64,000 bases of DNA from Agelas oroides (GCA_949130485.1 OX422204.1:5518015-5582014); one strand, 5' to 3'. Positions 50,746 to 62,847 are shown, counted from the stretch's first letter. The notes: generated by a model not told the origin, from the sequence alone. Numbers and translations are program-made.

Positions 50746-51890
50746 AATGGCCGGCTTGCACTATAGGATCACGTGATTACTGCCACGCCCCTCTGGGGTC
50801 AGTTCCTTCTCGTTCTCCGTACAAAGTGTATGGGGAATGACTACCGTGGTGTATAAAATAGCTTACCGCTCGTGTACAGCATGTCCTCCAGCCATCGTTT
50901 TGAGATTATCTATTGCAGATACCATAAGCTCTGCTACACTGTATAGCCAATACGTTAAAGCTCTTCGTAGGCGGCAAAAACACGGCAAATTCTACCGCCA
51001 TGATCATTGCGGAACAGCGGCTAGACTGAGTAAAAAACCGACTTACACGACTTGTACTTCGACAGCTAGCGAAGATGATGTTCCCAGGGTTTAATTGCAC
51101 AGCAGGACCCTCACAGTTTCTAAGTTAAAAGTGCTGTCATGGAACCATGACTGCCATAGCCCAACTCTCAAATTTTAATGACTCACACACCTACAATACA
51201 AGTCCCACACAACTACAAGCACATACACAACCATAATCAAGCTGTGCACAGGAAGAGAGGCTAGAAGAAATGACAGTGCCTGGAAACAGTACATACAAGA
51301 ATTAATGCTAGCAATATGCCAAGTGGTCCACAGAAGCTCGAACGTCCAATCATAACTCAGGTCTGTGGTCTTTGTCAATCCCATTCATGGATGGTTAGCT
51401 GCCCCACTATCCACTCTCGTGATAAGCATGCTTCATCAGGAAATCAGTGTACCTACATAGACACAATGACGTCTATGAAGTAACATACAGTGTGGAATCA
51501 TATTTCTTGCAGTTGACTCCACACAGAAACTCCAATGCCAACAGTAACTAGCTAGATTTGAAGAGCTGTCAGTACAGCAGCTGAAACTGGCTTCATCCTT
51601 CTGCATCAGTCCATTAATAACGTGTACACAAAAGGTAGCAGCCAAGCTTTCGCGGCTTTTCGCTCACCTTAGTCCACTGGCATCCCAAGATTGGTTCATA
51701 TAATGTTCACAGTCAAGGTAATCCACCCTAGAACAGCCACATAAAGTATGTTTTCTATCTATCTTCTCGATCACGAATGGCAGCTGACTTTATGCTGCGC
51801 TGTCAGCACTCACCATACATTTTCAATGGCGATTCCGCGGGCCCTGACCCCCAGCTGTATCACGTGATCCTATAGTGCAAATCGGCCATT
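50746..51890. mobile_element. TIR element (AATGGCCG...CACTATAGGATCACG)
   Basis: About 33-bp inverted ends: AATGGCCGGCTTGCACTATA then GGATCACGTGAT at the left and the inverse at the right. GGGGTCAG is also inverted slightly further in. Length is 1,145 bp. Small frames inside (50837-51094, 51436-51645) are unrecognised. It lies just downstream of the minus-strand DDE pseudogene. Confidence 0.75.
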
Positions 51891-51911
51891 AATCTGGTTT
51901 TGTACCTGTGT

Positions 51912-54080
51912 TTAGATTTTGTCATGATAGTCTCTAATTTCTTGTGGTGTAGTCCATGATAGAAGTGAGATAAGGTGGATGATATAATCAGATGGGCATT
52001 GCAGTGTGCTAAAACACAAATCTAACACTTTTGATGGGAGATAAACACCAGGTATATCATCCCATGGCCCCAAAAGCAGCATCCTTTCTTCAAGAGGAAG
52101 ATAATGTAGTTCACTGGTTTTGAACCACCACAATTAGTTGGGTATCGGTTGCAGCTCATACCTTCTTACATCCTCATTCGCAGAGTACAAAGAGTGGTGT
52201 ACTTGTCCAGCCAGGCAGTTCTCCCTTCCTTGGTTAACTCGTTATGAAGAGTTTGATAATCCCTTATGTATTCCCCTTCAAACTCTTCATCCAATTCCCA
52301 CAGCAAATGTAAGGTGGTCAGCATTTCACTTCTATTAGCAGTGTACTTAGCTGGGGAAAACTGCATCTTCCCTTGTTCACTTAGATCAAGGAAAGTTTGC
52401 AGTTCATCTTGATCTGTAAAAATGAAGTCACAAGGCTTGACTCCACGAAATGCATGTAAGGGTCTAGCCCCAAACGAGCCTTGAATAATACAACCCCTAA
52501 TCTCATCTGTCATACGTTCCATGTTAGCTCTGTGTTCTTTACTCCAAGCTTGCTGCTAAATGGTCCGTGTTTTGAAGCACTTGATTTTCCTCAGCATGAA
52601 CATGTTTCACAAAATTACGCTTGGTATAGTATTCTGCAAATGATATCTGTGTGATTTTGTGTAGCTTGAGGAACTTGAGCAATCTAACCAGACACATGTG
52701 CACTAGTGGGCTGCTTGGTTTTTCTGCAGGTCCATTGTCAACCACGAATGTCCACTCCATCTTAAGTTTACCTGTATTCTTATCTCTAAAGAGTTCATCT
52801 AAGGCTAGAAATAGCAGAAGGTACAACACTTCATCCAGACATTTAAACACTGTATCTGGCTCATAAAATGATGGATTGAGAAAGGTTACACCTTGCCCTG
52901 TCCTGGTCAGATGGAGTGTAGTGACTCAATGGTGCTACGTACATGTTCTTAGAAAGAGATATGTCATGGGAGTCACCGCATTTAATCTGGATTGATTCCA
53001 TGTATGATCTGGGAGTTCTATTCGCTTGCTCCAAGAGTGGCCAGGTCGTTGTACAGGAGAAATGTCCCCAGGAATGATTGCCTTGGCATCTATGTGGATA
53101 CAATCAAGGAATGTGGTAAATCTTGTCTGCCATCCACAATGAGATTAGCATTTGCTGTACTCCAATGTAAGTTTACTACCAGCTGCTCTACTCCCAGTGT
53201 TCGTGGAGGTCTTTTGAGGGAGGGTGGTGCATTCACTCCTCTTCCTTCATGGTGTTGCTTTGCCTGTGCACTGCCCTTCCTATAATTTTCAGTGTGATTG
53301 TAGCAAGAGCTAAGAGATATTTGAAAAGATTGAGGTGAAAGAGACAACAGAATTTCTCTTGCTTTCCTCATTGTTGTTGCACTATCTGATGATCGGTACA
53401 AGGTACCTATTGTCAGCCGAGGGTGAGCTTCTAAACCACCACCACCTTCTTTAATATCATGTTCACCAAATGCATAAGAGAGTACAGTGGCCAGCTCAGG
53501 GAACTCTGTACTTTTCAATTTTCTGCCTCTTCCTTCTATTATCCTAATCTCCTTGAATTTTCTTTGAGATATAACCCTTTCAGTCTGATACATCTTTTAC
53601 CACTTGGGCTTTGTCAACAGCAGCTTTCAGGGACTTTACTACTGCATCAGTATTTGAGCCTGGAGTGTTGTGAGTTACATATGCCCTCCCAAACAAATAC
53701 ACTTGTGACACATTGAGGTGCTTGCAAAATGCTTCGTATAACTCCATTGTATTTCGAATTGCTACAAGTCCCTTCTTGCTTTTGTATACTTCACCAACAT
53801 CTTGAGTCTTCAACTAGTGGTCCATGGTCGAGAATATACTTCCCAACTGAAATTAAGGCTTGAGTATGTCTCTTCTCACTAGGTCCATCTTTGGTCTCTT
53901 TTGCACGATGTGTTAATGTTTGAATGTTTTCCTGTAGGGTGCCTTCCACTTGACTTCTATTAACATACATAATGGAGTCTTCTTCATCAAATGTAGGTGT
54001 ATTGGTTTGCCAATACCTTTCTCTGGACACAATCTTTGTGGCCAGTGTATATTGACGCTTGTACCATTCTGCTGAAACCT
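51912..54080 (-). pseudogene. DDE-type transposase-like gene, frameshifted
   Basis: Seven successive minus-strand frames line up as one protein from about 54080 down to 51912. They start with WYKRQYTLATKIVSRERYWQ and continue through a basic middle part. HWSTANANLIVDGRQDLPHS follows, then IDAKAIIPGD, WTFVVDNGPAEKPSSPL, HKITQISFAEYYTK and FVKHVHAEENQVL, ending in a tail with LISLLSWTTPQEI. Acidic residues in IDAKAIIPGD, VVDNGPAE and VHAEEN look like a DDE (integrase-fold) triad. At least five frameshifts separate the parts, so it is dead. The upstream start is replaced by a LINE fragment. The exact superfamily is not recognised. Confidence 0.6.
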
Positions 54081-54084
54081 TTGG

Positions 54085-54700
54085 AAATGGCAGTGGGTGA
54101 CAAGGCTGTGGCTGTGAATGAACCCAATTGTGTTAGAGTCAGTACCATAACTGAACCACTCCCTGTAACATTTGGAGTTAAACAAGGATGTCTGCTTTCC
54201 CTACATTATTCAATCTTTTCATCAATGGTTTAATTAAGAAATGTGGTGAAATTCTCATAGCTCTCCTTATGTTTGCTGATGACATTGCTATTCGTGACTG
54301 AAACAGAGGAAGATCTGCAGTGTATGCTTAGTACATTGCACACCTGGTGTGAATCCTGGCGACTTCACATTAACACCAGCAAAACAAAAATTGTTTATTT
54401 TAGGCATAAATCTCAGCTTAAGACCTCCTTCAATTTTAAATGTGGCCCCTGAGAATTAGAAGTTGTGCCTTCATATAATACCTTGGTGTCTGGCTTGATG
54501 AACACTTAGACTACCAAAACTGTGTACTTAGTGAATCTGCCAGAAAAGCTATGGGCCTTCTTATAGCTAAATCAAAACAGTTTGGAAATTTTCCCTTTGA
54601 AGCACTCAGCTCACTTTATGAGTCACTAGTAATTCCTAGAATTATGGATAGTTTCACATATATTCTGCTTAGTGTATGGTTTGCATGGTGTCAGGTGTTT
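54085..54700 (+). pseudogene. LINE reverse transcriptase fragment
   Basis: Frames on the plus strand give LPVTFGVKQGCLLS (RT motif 4), then FNLFINGLIKKCG and the catalytic LLMFADDIAIRD near 54270-54300. YLGVWLDEHLDYQN and ARKAMGLLIAKSKQFG follow near 54480-54590. The order fits a non-LTR RT palm and thumb. Multiple stops and frame changes; both ends are lost. It replaces the 5' part of the minus-strand transposase-like pseudogene. Confidence 0.8.
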
Positions 54701-55012
54701 ATTTCAGGGAAGCTGATACATGCATGTTATATCCATGCACTTGTGTTCAATTGTAGAGGTGGTGTTATGTGTGCCAGTCTGTGGCTGTTACTTGGCTGTG
54801 TGCGCATTGTTTTGATAAGAATTTTGTATTCTCTGTTTCTAGATGAAAGAGGTATCTATCACTATTTGCTGCAGCTCACTAAGTGTGTTTTGTGTGTTCT
54901 GTTAATTTTGTGTGAGCCCTGCATGAAGTCCATGAAAATTTGATTGCAATAAGTTTATGTGGATGTGCTGTTGTCAAAAAGTGTAACTGTGGCTAGTTGG
55001 GTCTAGATTGGC
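54701..55012. other. No recognised gene
   Basis: An open frame continues from the LINE fragment to 54943 but loses LINE similarity after about 54690. Confidence 0.35.
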
Positions 55013-55014
55013 AC

Positions 55015-55163
55015 TTAGCTGCCTGGGGCCTTAGCAACTCCCTCCTTGCATCTGCTTCCTGGGTTAACTCAGCTTGCCTTTTAGCTACCTGGGCCTCAGC
55101 TTCTTTCTCCTTGTGTCTGCTTCCTAGGTTGACTCTGCTTGCTTTTTAGCTGCCTGCAAGCGT
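55015..55163. repeat. Tandem repeat, 65-66-bp unit, about 2.2 copies
   Basis: Units start TTAGCTGCCTGGGGCC, TTAGCTACCTGGGCC and TTAGCTGCCTGC at 55015, 55081 and 55146. They contain CTTG(C/T)(A/G)TCTGCTTCCT(G/A)GGTT. Confidence 0.85.
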
Positions 55164-55212
55164 GACTGCATTGCGCCTGAATATGTATGTGCTTGCTTGG
55201 ACCGACCACTTA

Positions 55213-55484
55213 GGGGGCATCTCCAAATGAAATTTTGTACGCTTAATGTCATAGTGACGTTAAAGTGAGACCCCCCCCCCCCCCCCCCCCCCCCCTTAAC
55301 GTCACACCTCAGATTGCATTATTAAAAATGACTTTTGTTTTTACTCTTTGCAGGACACAATGCAGATTACATTCAACTCAAATGAAAAATTAACGTCACG
55401 GCCCAAACCCCCCCCCCCCCCCCCCCCACCCCCTTAACGTCACAATGACGTTAAGCGTACAAAATTTCATTTGGAGATGCCCTC
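55213..55484. mobile_element. PIF/Harbinger-like MITE with poly-C tracts
   Basis: GGGGGCATCTCCAAATGAAA... (about 49-bp TIR) is inverted at the right end GGAGATGCCCTC. TTA flanks both sides (55210-55212 and 55485-55487), matching the TWA target preference of Harbinger elements. Each TIR is followed by a long C run and CCTTAACGTCAC, in direct orientation. The centre is about 100 bp. Confidence 0.82.
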
Positions 55485-55487
55485 TTA

Positions 55488-57571
55488 CTGTAAATTTTAT
55501 AAATGAGTGCATTCAAATATTTCACGAAGATCAAAGCATGTGAGGCCAGTGGAAGGCTACTGTCAGTAGTCTCGCATAGCCGAGAGCCTGGCGAGAGTCT
55601 GGTTATGCGAGTATGTAGGTGCAGTATCGGGGACCCAAAGAGAAGGCGATTGAAGTTGAAGCACGCGTGGCACTGATTTGTGCTTCTACCGACGACAGCA
55701 GGCCGCTCAAGGGCAGAAGGTGGTTGACTGGGTCACTTCAGGTAGCAGGCCATGCATAAACGGCACTCATGAATGCCAGAAGCCTTATAGTTCATGATTT
55801 CAGTGTAAAGCTTAGTCCATGCATGTGTAGCCACGTTAGCTGCTCTGACTGGAGAAACGGCTCGCATTGGTGAGGACTTAGCTAGTCAGTACTTAAACAG
55901 TCAACAGTGACAAATCCTGCTGTGTGCCATGACAAGGTAGTAAATTAGTAGTTGCTGCTTGCTCAGGCTCGCCCCATGATGAACCATCTTACTAGTTAAT
56001 GAGGTTGAGTGACCATAACAGCGTGATTGAAATTCATTGACGTGTTTACACTTTCCCATGGTGGCAACTGGAATCAACAAGGGGGCGTGTCCCTTTGATG
56101 TGGCCTGTGGCCCTCTGTAGTGGTCTAGCGGCACTTTCATATGGCAGGGTGGAACTTTGAAAAAATCCTCCAACGCTTAAAAAAAACAAAACAAAAAAAC
56201 ACACACTAAAAAGATTTTCTAACTCGTTGAATGTGATGGTTGGCTATTTGGTGTGCAAAGCGTGCCTGAGTGGGCTTGAATGTTGTACTGAAAAGGCAGT
56301 GAGCCATCCTGGAAGACGGGGTCATCATCCGGCAAAGGTACTCTAGAAAGCTGACCTTTCGGACTTATTGGCTCCAGTTTAGAGGCAATGACAGGGAGTA
56401 GGTTTCTGGGCATAACTCCCTGGCCTGGAGGTGAGTGGTAAAAAGTATACGTGGTTTTGTAGGGGGTGAGCTGAGCTTTCTGAAACTGGGCTCAGTTTTG
56501 GCTGGTTTAAGTGGAGGTGTGTCAAATTTTTCTTGAAAGCCATCACAAGGAAAATGACTGTTTTGAGGTCAAATGTGTGTTTTGGCCTGTAGACTGGAAT
56601 TGAAGTAGTCCCAGGACAAATCCATACGGAAAGCTTTTACTTGATTTGTGTGTGTGTTGATGATGCGGTCAGACTGGAGGTGGAGCCTTGGAGAGGGTGC
56701 AAATTTTTATTTTAGCTGACAGACTAAAAATTGCGCTTTTTTTGGCATTATCAGATAGAGAAAGCAGTTTGGTACAAACTTTTTGTGAATCTTGTGTACA
56801 TTTAGACATTACCCATCCATCTGTCCACATGACTCAGAGATTTGTGATTCTACCTTAAAGTTACAAAAAATATTGGTGGTTAATTGCAACTCATAACATA
56901 AAATCTTAGTTGCAGTTTGGCCCACCCACTTTTGACATAGCTTATGTAAGCTCACAGCTCCAGTAAAACATGAATATAGGTTGAAAATCAAATTCATTCA
57001 TTTATTGCATATTTGTGCAAGATAAGGCTATTATTGGATGAATTCCGTAATATTCATGCTCTAAATAGAATACTTGGAAGTATTCATTGCAATGCTATGT
57101 ACAAGGGATGTAATCCAAAACCATAGCAAAAGTGTGAGGTGGCATGGGCAAGACCTTGCAACTGAGGTGACCCATGTTAAGCTAAAACAAAACATTTTAA
57201 TCTTTATTACTATCTAAGTACAAGATGCTTTTCACACATGCATAAAGGATGAGTTTTTTTGCCAATTGAGCTAATAAACACAACTTGTAGATTGCTCACT
57301 ACTTTGCAAGGAGAAATAACTTTCACAAAGATATTGTTTTGTTGCAATAATTATCAATTTTAGAAACTATACATAACAGATTGTATGGGAGTACACCAGT
57401 CAATTACTGAAAATGGTTCGTTGTGAAAGGATATTCATTGAAACATGCTACACCTCCCTTATGATATACCCAGAAATATAAAGGTCGGATGGGATCAGCA
57501 TAATACACACAAGAAGTGTACACAACCTTTGAGTTCTCTCCAATGTACTGTATACAAATACTGTTGTTGTC
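55488..57571. other. No recognised gene
   Basis: Starts with a repeat word shared with 60627-60655 (GCGAGAGTCTGG(C/T)TA(C/T)GCGAG). A-rich stretch near 56178-56210. Short frames have no domains. Confidence 0.35.
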
Positions 57572-57640
57572 ATAGCTCAATGGTCAAAGTCTTGGCAGCT
57601 AAAAGGCAATGACCATGTATTTGATTCCCAATAAGTGTAA
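57572..57640 (+). repeat. tRNA-like sequence (degenerate tRNA or SINE head)
   Basis: TAGCTCAATGGT fits an A box and ATTTGATTCCC, about 40 nt later, a degenerate B box. The acceptor stem does not pair convincingly. Likely a tRNA-derived SINE or tRNA pseudogene. Confidence 0.4.
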
Positions 57641-57837
57641 TTTTTAAAATAATGTTTTTCAGCCTAACTGCACCTGAAGTGGACAGAAAACTGTGACTTG
57701 AATGCAGGTGGCTTGAAAGCAGGTGGCTTGAATGCAAATCAGCTTGTCCTGCCATAAAGACGTTTAGCTACGCATAGTTTGGAAGCCTGGCTAGATTAGC
57801 TAAGGCAATAATGAAACAGCCCATGCAGAAATAACAA

Positions 57838-58035
57838 GCTTGTACAAGGTTGCTACAACCTTGACAACAAGGTTGTGACATGGTTGTAACAAGGTTGTGG
57901 ACATGCTTGTCACAACCATGTCACAACCATGTCACAACCTTGCCAGTACCTTGTATATAAAACTGTAAATAGACTTAGACCACCATGTAACACATATGTA
58001 CAACCTTGTCACAATGTTGTTACAAGGTTGTTGAA
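57838..58035. repeat. CAACCTTGT/ACAAGGTTG palindromic repeat cluster
   Basis: Many copies of ACAAGGTTGT, CATGGTTGT and their inverses (ACAACCATGTCACAACC). The strongest hairpin pairs GGTTGTGACATGGTTGTAAC with GTCACAACCATGTCACAACC near 57870-57945. Confidence 0.8.
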
Positions 58036-59103
58036 TTTCATTCTGATTGATCCAATAATCAACAATTATAGTGTTACAACACATACACATAATATGCATA
58101 CTGACTCAATTTCAGAAAGTCTAAGACAACAACACTATCAGGAAAGCTGTGTTCAATAGGTTAGAATTCCATGAAGCAGCTATAATTACATTCGGTATTC
58201 TTCGTCACACGTACATAGATCTTTTGATGGCCAACTTCTTTGACAACTCTGAAAGAAAGGATTTAGCACGTCACCATAATGGACAATCCTGAAGCACACT
58301 TGTGTATATGTAATGAGTAATGAGTCTCTTTGTTGCTGTACCTTGAGTTAACTCATTGCACGCGGGAGGACACTTTAGTGGCCCAATAATTACCAGTTAG
58401 CCTACATAAAGGCCACTTTACCTAACTCACTGTTTACCGTGAAGCTAATCAGCTTTGTGAAACTCCCTTTATATTTATTAGTAACAAGGCTAGACCACAC
58501 CTTTTGGCTGACATCATCACTCTGGGAAAGCAGGAGACACAGTGCCAGTTTGGGTGATCGCAAGTTTAGCCAAGGTAGTCAGACATGAAGCTTTTACTCA
58601 AACACAGCAAGCAACAGCCTCCAGTTTTCACTTGAGGTAGGAGTTCTACTTTCAAATGACTTGGAAACTGGCTTATAAGTCACAGCTGTATGCATCCAGT
58701 GGTAGAATCGTGCCGTTCCAAATTGGGAGTCAGCTACGATGTATATGGAGTAGAGAATGGCTTCAAACAAGTAGAAATAGCTTACTTGGCAGTGATACGC
58801 CACTTAGATAAACTAGTACAGCCTAGTTATGCAATATGTACACAATTCAAGCCACTGCCCAGGGTTTGCTAGCACGCTTGTCGACTTTGACCTTCAGACC
58901 TGACAATGCTGATTATGGGCAATTTCTGCTTTGCTAAACTAAACGTGTAAATTATTTGTGCATGCAATGAGTTAAGATAGCTAGCTAGATATTTAGCTGA
59001 TACAGAGTAGCCTCGTTTCTAGGCTAATTGCACATCATAACAAGAGAAAAGGAACAGCCAGCTGTGAGATAGATCACATGATGAGTAGTTCCCAAAATTT
59101 GTT
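58036..59103. other. No recognised gene
   Basis: Non-coding by inspection. GCCTCGTTTCTAGG near 59011 is a lone GCCTCG-family end. Confidence 0.35.
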
Positions 59104-59112
59104 CGAGCCAGT

Positions 59113-59428
59113 GGCTGTCTACAATCACCGGACTGGACTAGTGGACTGGACTTGTGGACTGGACTTGTGGACTGGACTGGTGGACTGATGCTAAAAGTCA
59201 TTTTCATGGTTTCTAAGAAGCCTGTGTAGGGCTGTATGAGCTGGGTGCACCTTTGAAGGCCTAGTAAGTTATTTAGTCCAGGACCACAGTATAGCTACAG
59301 AGAAGGCTGCATGCAGGGTTCTACTCAACTCTGTAGACGAATGAGTCTCGTTAGTGATTTTTAGTGTCAGTCCACAGTCCAGTCCACCACTCCAGTCCAC
59401 TAGTCCAGTCTAGTGATTGTAGACAGCC
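59113..59428. mobile_element. TGGACTGGAC-family MITE with near-exact 9-bp target duplication
   Basis: Ends GGCTGTCTACAATCAC and the inverse. Subterminal GGACTGGACTTGT/GTGGACTGGAC repeats occur at the left and the inverse at the right. Flanks CGAGCCAGT (59104-59112) and TGAACCAGT (59429-59437) differ by two transitions, consistent with an aged 9-bp duplication. Confidence 0.85.
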
Positions 59429-59437
59429 TGAACCAGT

Positions 59438-60763
59438 AGAGAAACTATAGGGATGTGCCAAATGTACTTTGATTAGCCTAAGATGGTAACAGAGAGTGAC
59501 CCACTGTATACAGCCTATAAACAAACCTTGCCCTCAGGCTCAAGTGGTTTATGGACCATAAATCCCTTTCTACTGTGCATGGTTTATTTATTACATAATG
59601 ATACTGTACAGGCTCATTGCTACGTCTGAATATAACAACTTACATAGCCTACATAGGGCATGCACAATGCAACTGGTATGACAGCTTGCAGAAAACACAA
59701 CGGTAGACAGCTGTAAGGTAAAACGGGGTAACTTGGAAAGGAAATTAGATTTTGGCACCTGCTGCTCAGGAAAGATTTGCTCGAAGTCCAAAACAATGTT
59801 TGTGTGGGAGGCCCATCTGTCTACAGTAAAAGCTGGTAAAAGTTGCTTGACTTTGCTATTGTATCTTGGGTGCACAGCTGATCAATTGCTGCAGGTGCAA
59901 AAATTGGTAGGTGGGGTAACTTGGAACGCTTCCTGTTTGGGCACGGAGCAACTGGTATACTGCACGAAAACCATGGAAATACAAGTATTGAGCTCCTTTT
60001 AGATGTTAAGGCTGTTCATCTGCCTCTAGTTCCTCTCTGTGCATGCCTTGGAGGCATGCTCTGTTTGCAACTTCTTATATACTGAATTTGCATGCAAGCA
60101 GTAGCAAACAATACCATAATTATCTTACATAAAATAACATGTTTGTGACTAAGTCTAGTAGAGCTGTTATGTATACTGACTTCGTCGTCGCTCCCAGCAG
60201 ACCGCCGCCAGGCTAGCTTTCGTCGCATGTAGTACATGTGTAGTCTCTTTGAAAAATGTGCCGATTAGCTTCGTACATCTCGCTGCCAAGATTTCGATCA
60301 CTTCATAGTGTACTTTAATCAGAATTATACGCGTGTAACTGCGAATGACAACGAAGAGGCTGCTTGACCGACCTCACGGCCAAAAAGTGTAGCGGCCAAA
60401 GCCGCTACGGCCGCTACGGCTCCTACGCCACTGGTGTAAAGTTATCACAACCCGTTACCTAGACTGTTTGCAGATTCTGTACGTATCTATGCTTTGTACA
60501 CCGTCGCTTCATACACGGAGCTGTAGCGAAGATGAGCAACAGTAGGAAAGGCTGTTGGACAGTAGTAGCAAGGTGTCTCAGTAATAGGGCGAGGGAAGAC
60601 AGGTCAGAGCTCGAGCTCGTGTACGGACTCCAGCGAGAGTCTGGCTACGCGAGACTGCAGTTAGACGACTTTATACTGCTCTGCATGTAGGCTTGTTGTA
60701 CTCTCGTCTCTGGATGTGAAGCTACTGTGGCTCACGACTGAATCTTTCCCCTGCTTCTTCCAG
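59438..60763. other. Upstream region of the coiled-coil gene; no exon recognised
   Basis: Contains a short palindrome GTAGCGGCCAAAGCCGCTAC near 60391-60410 and GC-richer sequence at 60170-60240 and 60520-60660 that might hold a promoter or non-coding first exon. GCGAGAGTCTGGCTACGCGA at 60634 echoes 55590. Confidence 0.4.
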
Positions 60764-60778
60764 GACAAAGTACATGAG

Positions 60779-60858
60779 AACAACGACAGAGAAGATTGAA
60801 TTTGAGAACCTCACAACAGCAGAGACGACAAGAGGAGGCATTGAGACTAGAGGAAGAG
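60779..60858 (+). CDS. Unrecognised gene, exon A (coiled coil)
   Basis: Before donor GAG|GTTAG the frame leaving in phase 0 encodes RRLNLRTSQQQRRQEEALRL then EEE, a strongly charged coiled-coil helix. An in-frame TGA at 60775-60777 means the acceptor or start must lie after it; 60779 (after CATGAG) is one possibility. Exon borders here are the least certain of this gene. Confidence 0.45.
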
Positions 60859-61389
60859 GTTAGTCACATGAAAAATGGTTTACTGTAGAATTATGTACAC
60901 TTCTTTACTGAGCTTTTCATCATGTTGAATGAACTAACACTGTACATGTATATTCCATGTATGGATGCTTTGAATCATACATGAGCACAGTCAGACACAG
61001 ACCTACTGTTACACAGGTGAACATCATTGTTATTCAACTTTCGTTCATTCATGGTGGGCTTAATGCATGTGGAATACTGGTAAAACTGGTTTCAGCAGTG
61101 AAGACAAACTGTTAAATAGTAGTCATGAATGGCATTGCATTTGTCATGGACTAAAAAAATTGTTTTGGCCAGTACGTATATGCTTCTAAAATCTAAACTA
61201 GATTGTGCTTAAAATCTTGCCTTGTTCCAGGCTCTTTCCTTTGTTGTAGAGCCTGGGAATGAGACTCATGTTGCCATGCATGGTTACTTACTGTGTACTC
61301 ATTCCAAGGCTCCTCCCACATGGGAATGAGACTTGGCTTCTCTTTGCCCTTCACACGAGTGTGTACTTACACTGTATGTACCTTGCTAG

Positions 61390-61455
61390 GCTTGCTACAC
61401 TGCAAAGAGAGAGGCCGCTAAGAGAACACGACAACCAACCTCCGAGGAGAAACAG
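61390..61455 (+). CDS. Unrecognised gene, exon B
   Basis: A 66-bp exon, phase 0 in and out (CTTGCTAG / CAG|GTAACA), encoding a basic, helical stretch (KREAAKRTRQPTSEEKQ). It continues the coiled-coil character of exon A. Confidence 0.5.
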
Positions 61456-61540
61456 GTAACACTGGGTTCGATTCCCTGCAACTGCTGGTCTTTTCACTTT
61501 TTTTTTTTGCCTTCAAACTTGTTTTTATGTACATGTTTAG

Positions 61541-61704
61541 ACAGCTGTAATTCACTACCTTGAAGAAATTGATGGAGTACTTATGATTACATCATCACAG
61601 AGTTTGCCGGTGACCACGGAACATGGTCGACAGCCTGATATCTTGGCTTCTACCTCCACCAGCCTGCCTGCCTGGCTCTCAGACGGGAAAGTTGAGACCA
61701 GAGG
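61541..61704 (+). CDS. Unrecognised gene, exon C
   Basis: Phase 0 in (ATGTTTAG|ACAGCT), phase 2 out (GG|GTGAGC). Encodes TAVIHYLEEIDGVLMITSSQ followed by a Ser/Thr-rich linker with LPAWLSDGKVETRG. Open throughout. Confidence 0.6.
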
Positions 61705-61959
61705 GTGAGCCTCCTGCATGGGCATGATGAATGTCTGCTCCAGCTGTTCGTCTTCATCACTTTGCCAACTAGCTCAGGTGTTGTGTAGCCCTGCTCCTGT
61801 GCTATGCAAGCAGCAAGCGCTGCGGTGAGGTCTGAGAATGAGGCCATACATATAGAAACACCAGCAGACATGCATTCTTTCATCTAATACCTATATAATA
61901 CATGTACGTGAAATTCGTGAATGTGTTTCTGCATGCACTTCATACACACATGTACATAG

Positions 61960-62045
61960 TGAAGCTACTGAGAACAAGGATGAGGAGGATTTTGACCAGT
62001 TTCTGGAGAGTGTGAAAGCAAGACAACTCTCCCTCACTGCTAAAG
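61960..62045 (+). CDS. Unrecognised gene, exon D
   Basis: Phase 2 in (GTACATAG), phase 1 out (AAAG|GTGAGC). Encodes EATENKDEEDFDQFLESVKA then RQLSLTAK, an acidic helix. Phases agree exactly with exons C and E. Confidence 0.65.
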
Positions 62046-62361
62046 GTGAGCTCACCTTAACACCTGTCACCACTGTCAACAACTCATTGTGCATAATTAT
62101 CAGACGACTGGGAGCATATAACTAACTGAGATCCTTACTCTTGAAGATACATTATAATAACAACTTCACAGAGTTTGCCAGTTTTTGTAGCTGAGCTCAG
62201 ACTTGTACTATTTGGCGGATATCTTTCCAACATTTCGAAAGATTAGTGCTGGACAGGTATTGCGGACAGTCAGGAAGTCTTTGGAGCTGTCTTGCAGCAT
62301 GAATATTGTCCACAATGTGAATGATATCTTGGGTACAGAAGCACGGTATCATTGTGGAATA

Positions 62362-62847
62362 CAGTGGAACCCCTCTATAACGGACACCTTTGGGGACCAA
62401 TATTTCGTCCGTTATAGTGAGATGTCCCCAACTCAGGGGCTTCCGGTATATTTCCGGTAGGCGTGGTACTGCGTAATCCGGCTGTTGAGTGCAACGTGGC
62501 TGCGTTTTCTGAGCTTTCCTTTGCTGCACGCTGGCAGGGAAGGCTAAGCAGAGGCTAGTACTATGAGTAACAACACTAATCCAATGTCAAGTTGTTAACT
62601 ACAGCAGTGATGGTGGACAATCTTGCGGAAAAGGTCGACGAGTGTCCGCTAAATCGGGGTCGTTGAGTATTACTTGCGTACAATTGGGACTGCGAAAACT
62701 GTCCGTTATACGGAGTAGCGGGCTGTCCGCTATTCAGGGGTTGCTTAAGTATTGAAGTCAATGGAAGGGCAATTGGGACTTTCAGAATTGTCCGTTATAT
62801 CGTGGGTGTCCGCTATTCAGGGGTGTCCGTTAAGCGGGGTTCCACTG
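62362..62847. mobile_element. pogo/Tigger-like MITE, TA target duplication
   Basis: CAGTGGAACCCCTCTATAAC then GGACACC at the left and GGTGTCCGTTAAGCGGGGTT then CCACTG at the right, between TA dinucleotides (62360-62361, 62848-62849). Further GTCCGTTAT/GTCCGCTATTCAGGGG repeats occur inside. 486 bp, non-coding, in the D-E intron. Confidence 0.88.

Noticed and set aside
53913-54185. 90-codon minus-strand open frame as the start of the transposase-like gene
   Set aside because: The coherent protein reads in another frame here (WYKRQYTLATKIVSRERYWQ); this frame is a shadow.
61460-61500. Possible tRNA B box (GGTTCGATTCC) near 61468
   Set aside because: No A box or acceptor stem at the right distance; it lies just after a splice donor.
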